DNA from: Butyrivibrio sp. WCD3002
GTDB lineage: Bacteria; Bacillota; Clostridia; Lachnospirales; Lachnospiraceae
Assembly (NCBI RefSeq): GCF_000424265.1
Contig: NZ_AUJO01000008.1
Span: 115,579-179,578 of the forward strand
DNA length: 64,000 nt
Direction: 5' to 3'
The translations under genes and the position numbers were made by a program. The notes beneath the pieces are model-generated. The model was not told the origin of the DNA and did no database searches. It saw only the letters and a list, made by a program, of their open reading frames with translations. Below are positions 52,970-62,418 of the stretch, in pieces (positions within the stretch are counted from its first letter, which is position 1; every line of letters begins with the position of its first letter).

Positions 52970-54028
52970 TTACTTTTTGGAGATTACTGATACCCATTCT
53001 CCCTGTCTCGTTACTTCAAGCACCTCAAGACCTGCGTCCTTATGAGCTTTAACGATAACATCCTCTTTTGCCTCGATAATTCCTGAAGTGATATAGATTC
53101 CGCCATCCTTAAGAAGTCCCGGAACAATAGGAGTAAGAGGAACAAGGACATAGGGCAGGATATTTGCAACAACTATATCGTACTTGCCATAGCCAACTTC
53201 ATCCTGGACCTTTTTATCGTCTATAATATTGCCTATTATCAGGTCAAAATCCTTTTCCTCAATATCATTCTGCTTTTTATTATCTGCAACCGCAGGCTCA
53301 GAGCAGGGGTCAAGGTCTGTTCCCACAGCATGTCCTGCGCCGAACTTAAGAGCCAGGATTGAAAGCACGCCGCTTCCTGTTCCTATATCAAGAATCTCTT
53401 CACCGCCCTTAACATATTTTCTGAGGGCTCTTATGCAAAGCTGAGTGGTCTCATGCATTCCGGTTCCAAAGGCTGTACCCGGATCGATATGGAGTGTGAT
53501 ATTTGCCTTTTCCTTATCCTTCTCGCTGGGCTCTTCCCATGAAGGAATTACAAGCACATCATCCACAAAGAATTTATGAAAATACTGCTTCCAGTTATTT
53601 ATCCAGTCCACATCCTCTGTAATATCGACAGATATTGTACCGTCTCCTATATCCGAAAACTCTCTAAGCTCATCAAGGACTTCCTTAATATTGGCCTTCA
53701 TCTCATCAGGTGTTCTGAAAACTTCAACCTCATTACCGTTTTCATCATACTCATGAAGTGTAAGGATATTCTCATCGCTTACTTCCACAAAGAAGTTAAG
53801 GTAAGCAACGCCGTCTTCACCGGGAGCCACAACTGCGCAGCTGTCAACGCCGGTTTCTTCATCATCGGCATCCTGAAGGTCGTCAGTGAACATCTGCTCT
53901 TTATCTGCGGCAGTAAGAGGCGCGTTATCCTCAATCTGAGCACCCTCAAGGCCGATATCCATCATGCTGCTAACAATGATATCCTCCGACTCCTCATTAG
54001 TCCTTATTCTAAATCTCATCCATTTCAT
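52970..54028 (-). CDS. prmA: Ribosomal protein L11 methyltransferase PrmA
   Basis: A 352-residue enzyme that methylates ribosomal protein L11. The C-terminal SAM domain contains HIDPGTAFGTGMHETTQLC and LDIGTGSGVLSILALKFGA. The N-terminal substrate-recognition domain is longer than usual because of an acidic insert at about 40-110 (FTDDLQDADDEETG). The typical length is about 310. The ATG has AGGAGG. The leader immediately upstream is formed by the second 120-bp hairpin element, whose arm ends next to this ribosome-binding site. Confidence 0.95.
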   Translation of the reverse strand: MKWMRFRIRTNEESEDIIVSSMMDIGLEGAQIEDNAPLTAADKEQMFTDDLQDADDEETGVDSCAVVAPGEDGVAYLNFFVEVSDENILTLHEYDENGNEVEVFRTPDEMKANIKEVLDELREFSDIGDGTISVDITEDVDWINNWKQYFHKFFVDDVLVIPSWEEPSEKDKEKANITLHIDPGTAFGTGMHETTQLCIRALRKYVKGGEEILDIGTGSGVLSILALKFGAGHAVGTDLDPCSEPAVADNKKQNDIEEKDFDLIIGNIIDDKKVQDEVGYGKYDIVVANILPYVLVPLTPIVPGLLKDGGIYITSGIIEAKEDVIVKAHKDAGLEVLEVTRQGEWVSVISKK

Positions 54029-54052
54029 GTTATTCCTCCTAACGCCTTGTAA

Positions 54053-54172
54053 TCATGTATATTGCATTCAGCTGACGCTTTCGCTCGATTTCATGCGTAA
54101 CGGTACTAAGGCGCCATAATACGGCACCTAAGTACCGACGCATTCAAACGCAGCATCATGCATCATACATGA
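54053..54172. repeat. 120-bp palindromic intergenic element, copy 2
   Basis: The core runs from TCATGTATATTGCAT to ATGCATCATACATGA and aligns without gaps to copy 1. Inner stem bases differ from copy 1 but still pair (ATGCGT with ACGCAT in place of AAAAAACGT with ACGTTTTTT). Outer arms AACGCCTTG (54040-54048) and CAAGGCTGTT (54176-54185) also pair, giving one hairpin of about 145 bp. It lies directly upstream of the prmA ribosome-binding site. The rest of the gap up to 54276 holds no clear signal. Confidence 0.75.
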
Positions 54173-54276
54173 TTTCAAGGCTGTTATGTGAAAAATATAA
54201 TATAAATTGTTAGTTCTTCGATTATATAGAGGCAGTAATGCTCTCGTAAGGTAAATCTTTTGGTATTCTGTATAGA

Positions 54277-55458
54277 TCAAATGAGAGAGCGTTCCGCGTC
54301 GCCTCTGCCGAAACCGCCGAATACTGTGGAGTAGTATCCAGGGGTTAGGGTGGTCATTTCAAAGTTTGATTCTACCACGTAGGTGGTGCCGGTTTCTGCT
54401 GCTATGTCGATGCCCTTGAGGATCTCCATACAGTGGAGGCCGTACTCCTTGCTGCAGCGATTGGTTCTGCCTGCAAGAACGGAATAGGCAAGCTCTGCAA
54501 CTCCGACGCCTCTGCTTCCGTAGTGATCAAAGGGCATAGGTTCTGATACTTTATTTACGCCATTATATCCGTGGGTAAATGGAAGTGTTACCCAGTCATT
54601 CTCTGCAAGAAGAATCTCTGTCTTGCCGTTAAAGGTATCAGGATTCCCCACCTTCATTATTCCGTTTGTACCAAAGAGCATTATAAGATTCTGCTCATTG
54701 TTTATGGTGTTTCCATTTACATGAAGACTTACAAGGGCTCCGCTTTCGAACTTCAAAGCTGCAGCTACCACATTGCTGCCCGGAATCTGCCAGCTGTCCT
54801 TCTTTTCATCTGTAAAAAGAAGTTCCCTTTCATGAACCGGCGCAGGACTTGTAAAGGCCCTTATCTCTTTAACAGGTCCAAGCAATGTCACAAGAGTCGC
54901 CACATAATAGATGCCTACATCATAAGGAAGGGCACCTCCATCCTCCTGCAAAAATCTAAATAGCTCAGAGTTGAGGTTCTGATTCCTGTTTATTGAGACA
55001 ACACCGCCTGTTACGTCGCCTATCATTCCTCTCTCTAAAGCAAGTCTTGCTGTCTGTGTTCCTGCTCCAAGAATGGTATCAGGAGCAACACCGATTAGAA
55101 GATTTTTTGATGAAGCAAGCTCTACCAGTTCCCTTGCCTGATCCACATCTGTGGTGAACATTTTCTCTGTATAAACATGCTTCCCCTTAAGGAGCATCTT
55201 TTTGATTATATCATAGTGGGCTGGCGCAGGCGTAAGTACAACCACCAGCTCAATTTCAGGATCATCAGCCACTTCATCAATGGTCATTGCTTTGGAAATT
55301 CCAAAAAAACCGGCCTTTTCTTTTGCCTTGTCCACAGTTCTGTTAGCGATTGCCACAAGATCCGTGACACTAAAAAGCTGTGCCAGGTTCCTGATATAGA
55401 TATCGCTTATCATTCCGCATCCCACAACTGCTGTTTTCAATTTTCTCATTTCGCTCAT
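54277..55458 (-). CDS. Gfo/Idh/MocA family oxidoreductase
   Basis: A 393-residue NAD(P)-dependent sugar-type oxidoreductase. The N-terminal Rossmann fold begins KTAVVGCGMISDIYIRNLAQLF. The conserved KHVYTEKMFT supplies the family's EK(P) lysine. The C-terminal alpha/beta domain includes GGALPYDVGIYYVATL (D...GxYY in place of D...GxH). The substrate is probably a sugar or inositol derivative and cannot be fixed. AAGGGGG precedes the ATG. The barrel-propeller gene lies 89 bases upstream in the same direction, so the two may act together in sugar acid or sugar breakdown. Confidence 0.92.
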   Translation of the reverse strand: MSEMRKLKTAVVGCGMISDIYIRNLAQLFSVTDLVAIANRTVDKAKEKAGFFGISKAMTIDEVADDPEIELVVVLTPAPAHYDIIKKMLLKGKHVYTEKMFTTDVDQARELVELASSKNLLIGVAPDTILGAGTQTARLALERGMIGDVTGGVVSINRNQNLNSELFRFLQEDGGALPYDVGIYYVATLVTLLGPVKEIRAFTSPAPVHERELLFTDEKKDSWQIPGSNVVAAALKFESGALVSLHVNGNTINNEQNLIMLFGTNGIMKVGNPDTFNGKTEILLAENDWVTLPFTHGYNGVNKVSEPMPFDHYGSRGVGVAELAYSVLAGRTNRCSKEYGLHCMEILKGIDIAAETGTTYVVESNFEMTTLTPGYYSTVFGGFGRGDAERSLI

Positions 55459-55466
55459 GCTTCCCC

Positions 55467-55506
55467 CTTATCAGCTAAAGTTCTGCCTTATCATTTAAAG
55501 TTCTGC
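55467..55506. repeat. Short tandem duplication, 2 x 20 bp
   Basis: CTTATCAGCTAAAGTTCTGC is followed directly by CTTATCATTTAAAGTTCTGC (18 of 20 identical), in the gap just upstream of the oxidoreductase start codon. The second copy lies outside the ribosome-binding site. It looks like a replication-slippage duplication. Confidence 0.8.
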
Positions 55507-55547
55507 CATGGTTTTCAATAATAGCACCAAGCTCCGCCTATCACAAA

Positions 55548-56786
55548 TCACTGATGCATCAGCTCATAACTTACAAAAGCAACATATCTGCTATCCTCTG
55601 ACCAGGAATTAACATTTATTGCCCCCTGTCCTCCAAAGAATGACAGCAGTTTCTTCTTATTATTCCCATCATAGTCCATGAGCCAAAGCTCCACATTCAT
55701 GTTTGGAAGATGCTCTCCGGGATCCAGCTCATCCTTTGCATAGGATAAGTAGATTACCTTCTCTCCATCAGGAGATACATGCGGAAACCAGTTATTCCTC
55801 TCATTATCAGTCATCTGAGTCTGTCCGCTTCCATCCCGGTTCATTCTCCAGACCTGCATAAGGCCGGACCTTGTGGAGTTCATCCAAATATGCTTTCCAT
55901 CAGGGCTCCATCCATGTAAAAAGCTGGGAGTATTTGGAGTTATGAGTCTTGGCTCTCCTCCATCGATAGGAAGAATATATATCCTGGATGTAAAGCCTTC
56001 TCCTATTGCTCCGTGACTTACAGCAATATATTTTTCATCCGGCGACAGCACATGGTCGTTATTGCAGTTGTCGCACTCTCCGCTTGGAATTTCTTTCGTC
56101 TCACCTGTATTAATTCCGTAGCTCCATATCTTACCTTCGGAATTGAAAATCAAGGTGTTAGTGCACTTCACCCAGTTAGGAGCTTCTATTACCTTATCGA
56201 ATTTTTGCAGTACCTTAACCTTTCCGGTCACAGTGTCGAGGATATTTAAATAGCTGACAGAATCATCCCTACACTGGGACAGGTATGAAAAGCTCTCTCT
56301 AAAATGCTTAAGGTCATCAATGATGTCCCCATCAGAGCTGTCCTGATCAGCTATCTGAATAAGCCCCTGCGCTCTCGCAAACTGAAAAACTGAACCCACA
56401 TCAAGCTCGCCATCACCAATCCTTACTTCCCTAAAGCTTCCGTCAGCATCCTTCTCAAAATCCTTATAATGTACCGATTTAACTAAATCCTTATTTCTCC
56501 AAAGCAGAGAAACCGGGTTCTCACCTGCATGCATTGCCCAGCCTGCATCCACCTGGGCATAAACTTTACCAAGACAGATCTCCAGCAGGTACTCATAGGC
56601 ACTTACACCATTTATTTTTGTTTTTATATCAGCATCTTCATTGTGTATAAGCAGCTGACAGCCTATCTCCTCAACAGAAACACAGGGCTCTGCCAATTTG
56701 AAACCGGCACCGGATATCTGTTGTACAGTATCCTCACTACACCCCTTTTTACTGAAAACCCCAAATAACATCGCGGAAAATCTCAT
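55548..56786 (-). CDS. Shortened TIM barrel fused to a TolB-like beta-propeller
   Basis: A 412-residue protein with no signal peptide. Residues 1-45 look like the first strand and helix of a xylose-isomerase-type TIM barrel. From about 46 the sequence continues with the second half of such a barrel (LLIHNEDAD, AQVDAGWAMHAGENPVSLLWRN, KSVHYKDF, IGDGELDVGSVFQFAR). About 130 residues of the middle are missing. Residues about 155-412 form PD40/WD40-like propeller blades (LSPDEKYIAVSH, WSPDGKHIWMNS, VSPDGEKVIYLSY, WSEDSRYVAFVSY). The ATG at 56786 has GGAGG 5 bases upstream. Catalysis by the barrel is doubtful. Confidence 0.78.
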   Translation of the reverse strand: MRFSAMLFGVFSKKGCSEDTVQQISGAGFKLAEPCVSVEEIGCQLLIHNEDADIKTKINGVSAYEYLLEICLGKVYAQVDAGWAMHAGENPVSLLWRNKDLVKSVHYKDFEKDADGSFREVRIGDGELDVGSVFQFARAQGLIQIADQDSSDGDIIDDLKHFRESFSYLSQCRDDSVSYLNILDTVTGKVKVLQKFDKVIEAPNWVKCTNTLIFNSEGKIWSYGINTGETKEIPSGECDNCNNDHVLSPDEKYIAVSHGAIGEGFTSRIYILPIDGGEPRLITPNTPSFLHGWSPDGKHIWMNSTRSGLMQVWRMNRDGSGQTQMTDNERNNWFPHVSPDGEKVIYLSYAKDELDPGEHLPNMNVELWLMDYDGNNKKKLLSFFGGQGAINVNSWSEDSRYVAFVSYELMHQ

Positions 56787-56957
56787 GCTGACCTCCAATC
56801 AGAAAAAAAGGCAACAGTATTCGAAAAAAATATAATATGTCCATTTATTTGACACCTGACAGATAAATTATTAAAAAATTTACCTCTAATAATTTTAACA
56901 CAACTAATTGGGGCTGTCGCTTATTCCAATGTTTAGAAATCAGAGTGCAGTTTTCCA

Positions 56958-56993
56958 TTAAAAGACCCATCTGAGGCACAAACCACAGATGGG
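56958..56993 (-). terminator. Terminator of the heat-shock operon
   Basis: On the minus strand CCCATCTG pairs with CAGATGGG around a 12-base loop, followed by TCTTTTAAT. It lies about 30 bases after the dnaJ stop codon. Confidence 0.85.
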
Positions 56994-57023
56994 CTGATAA
57001 TCATTAAATATATGTGCAGAGGT

Positions 57024-58205
57024 TTATTTTTTCTTACCGAAGAATCCGCCCTTTTTCTTTCCGCCGTTATCGTTATCACCGTCGGAATCGCCGGTAATGG
57101 TATCGGCTGCGTGAAGACTGTCACCGGTCTTCTCATCAAACTGCTTAAGCAGATCCTTAGCTTCCTTAGAAAGCTTATCAGGAACCTGAACAACCAGTGT
57201 TACATAGTGGTCACCACGGATGTCCTTGTTTCTGAGGGTAGGAACACCCTTACCGCGAAGTCTTACACGGGTATCTGTCTGAGTTCCAGCCTTAACATCA
57301 TAGAGCACCTTGCCGTCAACAGTATCGATTGCCACTGTTCCGCCAAGAGCTGCAATAGCATAAGACATAGGAACTGTTGAATAAATATCGTAATCCTGTC
57401 TCTGGAAAATAGGATGATCTGCAACAATAACCTCAACAAGCAGATCTCCTCTGGGTCCGCCGTTTCTTCCGGGCTCACCCTTTTCACGGATACGAACGCT
57501 CTGTCCGTTATCTATACCTGCAGGAATTGTAACCTGTATTCTCTTATTGCTTGAAACATATCCTGTTCCACCGCAATCCGAACACTTATCCTTAATAACC
57601 TTACCGCTGCCACCGCAGTCAGGACATGTCTGAACATTCCTTACTGTGCCAAAGAAGGACTGCTGTGTAAATACAACCTGACCCTTACCGCCGCACTTAG
57701 GACACATCTGTGCTGTTGTGCCGGGCTTAGCGCCTGTTCCCTTACATGTAGGGCAGGGATCCTTGAGTCTAAGATCGAGCTCCTTCTCGCAGCCAAATAC
57801 AGCCTCTTCAAAAGTAATGCGAACGCTGGCTCTGATATTAGCACCCTTGGCAGGACCACTTCTTGCGCCCTGGCTTCTTCTGCCGCCGCCGAAGAAATCA
57901 CCAAAGATGTCACCAAAGATATCGCCAAAGTCTGCGCCGCCAAAGTCGAATCCGCCATATCCGCCGGCTCCGCCTTCAAATGCCGCATGACCGAACTGAT
58001 CATACTGACGTCTCTTCTCAGGATCACTAAGAACCGCATAAGCCTCGGAAGCTTCCTTGAACTTATCAGCTGCAGTCGCATCACCGGGATTCATATCAGG
58101 GTGATACTTCTTTGCAAGTACGCGGTATGCTTTTTTTATCTCATCATCACTTGCGCCCTTGCTTACGCCAAGGACCTCGTAATAATCGCGTTTCTGTTCT
58201 GCCAT
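57024..58205 (-). CDS. dnaJ: Molecular chaperone DnaJ
   Basis: A 393-residue type I J-protein, the co-chaperone that stimulates DnaK ATP hydrolysis and presents unfolded clients. The J domain (about 6-72) has HPD at residues 35-37. A Gly/Phe-rich stretch follows. The zinc-finger region has four CxxCxGxG units ([32 protein letters not shown]). Two C-terminal beta domains and a Lys/Gly-rich tail ending GGFFGKKK complete it. AGGAGAG precedes the ATG. It is the last gene of the operon. Confidence 0.98.
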   Translation of the reverse strand: MAEQKRDYYEVLGVSKGASDDEIKKAYRVLAKKYHPDMNPGDATAADKFKEASEAYAVLSDPEKRRQYDQFGHAAFEGGAGGYGGFDFGGADFGDIFGDIFGDFFGGGRRSQGARSGPAKGANIRASVRITFEEAVFGCEKELDLRLKDPCPTCKGTGAKPGTTAQMCPKCGGKGQVVFTQQSFFGTVRNVQTCPDCGGSGKVIKDKCSDCGGTGYVSSNKRIQVTIPAGIDNGQSVRIREKGEPGRNGGPRGDLLVEVIVADHPIFQRQDYDIYSTVPMSYAIAALGGTVAIDTVDGKVLYDVKAGTQTDTRVRLRGKGVPTLRNKDIRGDHYVTLVVQVPDKLSKEAKDLLKQFDEKTGDSLHAADTITGDSDGDNDNGGKKKGGFFGKKK

Positions 58206-58291
58206 GTGTCTCTCCTAAATCTATAATTAAGTTATGCCTGGAATTATCCGTTAATAAACCGGCCTTGAATGAGCCAAGCCATGTGATTACT

Positions 58292-58326
58292 AAAAGCCCA
58301 ATCCATAGTACATTATGTATTGGGCA
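58292..58326 (-). terminator. Hairpin between dnaK and dnaJ
   Basis: On the minus strand GCCCAATACATA pairs with TATGGATTGGGC (one mismatch) around a 6-base loop, followed by TTTTAGT. It probably reduces read-through from dnaK into dnaJ and so sets a lower DnaJ level, or stabilises the dnaK message. Confidence 0.7.
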
Positions 58327-58374
58327 TTAGCAATCTTTATATTATTAAACTTTTATTAAATGGTAGCTAAGTGA

Positions 58375-60276
<1,902 letters not shown>

Positions 60277-60307
60277 TTACAAATATAAAAAATACGACGC
60301 TAAGTGA

Positions 60308-60973
60308 TTACTTAGCTACGGCAACCATGCTGTGTCTAAGCACTGTGTCGTGGAACATATAACCCTTCTGAAGCTCCTGTGCTACGAATCCTTCCTCAAC
60401 CTCTTCGCTGTCAACCTGCATTACTGCGTTGTGGAAATTAGGATCAAATTCCTTTCCTACAGCCTCGATAGGTGTTACACCAAGATCCTCAATCTGCTTC
60501 ATGAGCTGCTTGTATATCATGTTCATTCCGTCTGCAAAAGCGGAACCCTTTTCTTCTTCAGGGACTGCAGCAAGTCCTCTTTCGAAGTTATCTATAACAG
60601 GAAGTATCTTCTCAAGTACATTGGATGCTCCCTGGTCAAACATCTGCGCCTTCTCTTTATCTGTTCTCTTACGGAAATTCTCGAACTCTGCAAGCTGGCG
60701 CATGTACTTATCCTGCATCTCCTCGAATTTCTCCTTGAAGGGGTTCTTCTTCTCCTTCTTACCAAAGAGGCTCTTTTTTTCGCCATCAGCGGCGCCTTCT
60801 CCGGCATCCTCTGTATTATCTTCTTCTGCCTCTGCGCTCTCAGCCTCAGCTGCCTCTGCAACCTTGTTAGCTGCATCAGCTACCTGCTTAGCCTTTTCTG
60901 CAACTTCCTGCTGAAGCTCCTTCGCAGTCTTAGAAGTCTTTTCAGCTGTGTCCTTTTTTACTTCCTTACTCAA
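60308..60973 (-). CDS. grpE: Nucleotide exchange factor GrpE
   Basis: A 221-residue protein. The N-terminal 90 residues are rich in Ala, Glu and Lys (predicted disordered or coiled). A long helix (EKFEEMQDKYMRQLAEFENFRKRTDKEK) follows, and then the beta domain ends FDPNFHNAVMQVDSEEVEEGFVAQELQKGYMFHDTVLRHSMV. It drives ADP release from DnaK. The start codon is TTG, with AAGGAG 8 bases upstream. Confidence 0.97.
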   Translation of the reverse strand: MSKEVKKDTAEKTSKTAKELQQEVAEKAKQVADAANKVAEAAEAESAEAEEDNTEDAGEGAADGEKKSLFGKKEKKNPFKEKFEEMQDKYMRQLAEFENFRKRTDKEKAQMFDQGASNVLEKILPVIDNFERGLAAVPEEEKGSAFADGMNMIYKQLMKQIEDLGVTPIEAVGKEFDPNFHNAVMQVDSEEVEEGFVAQELQKGYMFHDTVLRHSMVAVAK

Positions 60974-61004
60974 AACCGATACTCCTTTTTATTTGTTACC
61001 TGTA

Positions 61005-62036
61005 CTATTCTTTCTTATATAAATCATCCAGAGCTCTCATCATATTCTTAAGTGCTCCGACAACCTTGTCGTAATCCATTCGCTTGGGACCGATAATTCC
61101 GACGGTTCCTCGCATTCCCTCACCAAGATCATATGTAGCTGTAACTACACTGCAGTCCTTCATGGACTGAACCGGTGACTCATTACCTATATAAACCTGG
61201 ATTCCTGCCTCTTCGGTGCTGCTCTGCAGCGTGTTCTCCACAAGACTGGTCAGATCGCTCTTTTCCTCAAAGGTAGTAATGAGGTCGCTTGCTCTTTCTT
61301 TATCAGCAAGCTCGGGATATCTGAAAATATTATTTGCTCCGCTTGTATAAATCTGAAGGTCCTCATCCTCTGTGATGGCCTCTGCAGCTGCATCTATTAT
61401 CTTACCTATGATATCGCTGTGGATTCCGGCTTCCTGCTTCATAGCAGCTATAAGGCCAAGATTGATATCCTCAACGGAAAGTCCTGCAAGTCTGGTGTTA
61501 AGCAGGATGTTCAGCTTCAAAAGATCGGCCTCTGAAAGCTCCTGTTCTACATCCACCATACGATTCTTAATGACATTTCCTTCTATTACGATAGTGGTAA
61601 GCAGATGCTCCTCATCAACTCTGGAAAGCTGAGTAAATTTCAGCTTGTTTCTTTTGATCATAGGAGCTGAGATCATTGACGCATAATTGGTATCAACAGC
61701 CAGTATCTTCGCAACCTGCTTAAGGAGCTTCTCAAGCTTCTCCTCTTTATCAAGAAGCATCTCCTTCATGTTCTCAAGCTTTTCTTCCTTCTCGGCAAGC
61801 ATCTCATCAACATACACGCGGTAACCCTGATCGGAAGGAATACGTCCAGCTGATGTGTGGGGCTGGATTATAAGTCCCATCTCTTCAAGATCTGCCATCT
61901 CATTTCTGATGGTGGCTGAGCTCAGGTTCAGATCGGTGTACTTTGAAATGGTCCTGCTGCCTACAGGCTCGCCTGTTTCAAGGTAATTGCGTACAACTGC
62001 ATGAAGTATTTTCTTTTTTCTTTCATCTAATTGCAT
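61005..62036 (-). CDS. hrcA: Heat-inducible repressor HrcA
   Basis: A 343-residue repressor. The N-terminal winged helix (RKKKILHAVVRNYLETGEPVGSRTISK, SSATIRNEMADLEEMGLI) is followed by a GAF-like domain and an inserted dimer region. It binds the CIRCE operator located 23 bases upstream of its own ATG, so the operon represses itself until heat shock occupies GroEL. AAGGGG precedes the ATG. First gene of hrcA-grpE-dnaK-dnaJ. Confidence 0.98.
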   Translation of the reverse strand: MQLDERKKKILHAVVRNYLETGEPVGSRTISKYTDLNLSSATIRNEMADLEEMGLIIQPHTSAGRIPSDQGYRVYVDEMLAEKEEKLENMKEMLLDKEEKLEKLLKQVAKILAVDTNYASMISAPMIKRNKLKFTQLSRVDEEHLLTTIVIEGNVIKNRMVDVEQELSEADLLKLNILLNTRLAGLSVEDINLGLIAAMKQEAGIHSDIIGKIIDAAAEAITEDEDLQIYTSGANNIFRYPELADKERASDLITTFEEKSDLTSLVENTLQSSTEEAGIQVYIGNESPVQSMKDCSVVTATYDLGEGMRGTVGIIGPKRMDYDKVVGALKNMMRALDDLYKKE

Positions 62037-62058
62037 GCTCTCACCCCTTCTCTAAGTG

Positions 62059-62085
62059 TTAGCACTCATTCGCATTGAGTGCTAA
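62059..62085. promoter_or_regulatory. CIRCE operator (HrcA binding site)
   Basis: TTAGCACTC, a 9-base spacer and GAGTGCTAA match the CIRCE consensus exactly. It lies between the operon promoter and the hrcA ribosome-binding site, where bound HrcA blocks transcription. Confidence 0.98.
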
Positions 62086-62100
62086 CATCTTCTGTAACTT

Positions 62101-62129
62101 AAGTTACCACTATAAATTTAAGCTGTCAA
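62101..62129 (-). promoter_or_regulatory. Sigma-A promoter of the heat-shock operon
   Basis: On the minus strand a perfect TTGACA, a 17-base spacer and TAACTT lie just upstream of CIRCE. The -35 box is 22 bp from the end of the insertion sequence at 62152. Confidence 0.75.
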
Positions 62130-62270
62130 CCCAAAAAGCTAAAATAGGGCCGCGTAAATTTACCTACGGAAATAAAAGGTTAGAATCCACCAAAGAAGCT
62201 CTGATAAAAAATCAGGCTTTTGAAATATTGGTTTTATATTACGCTTTTGATTTCCTTATGGCAACCCTAC

Positions 62271-62396
62271 GCTTAGTCCTCTTGTATGTTTTTGAGCTGA
62301 GGAAAATATGTATGTCAAGGGCATGCCTCTTAGAGGTGCTTTGCACCCTTGACATACATATTTCCTCTGCTTTCCGGTTGATCAAGAGGACTAAGC
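62271..62396. repeat. 126-bp nested hairpin inside the insertion sequence
   Basis: The outer arms GCTTAGTCCTCTTG (62271-62284) and CAAGAGGACTAAGC (62383-62396) pair perfectly. The inner arms at 62299-62321 and 62346-62367 pair over 22 bases with one extra A. The loop contains a further short palindrome, CCTCTTAGAGG. It lies between the transposase stop codon and the left terminal repeat. Confidence 0.85.
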
Positions 62397-62418
62397 TCAA
62401 TAATGCATCTCCAATGCC

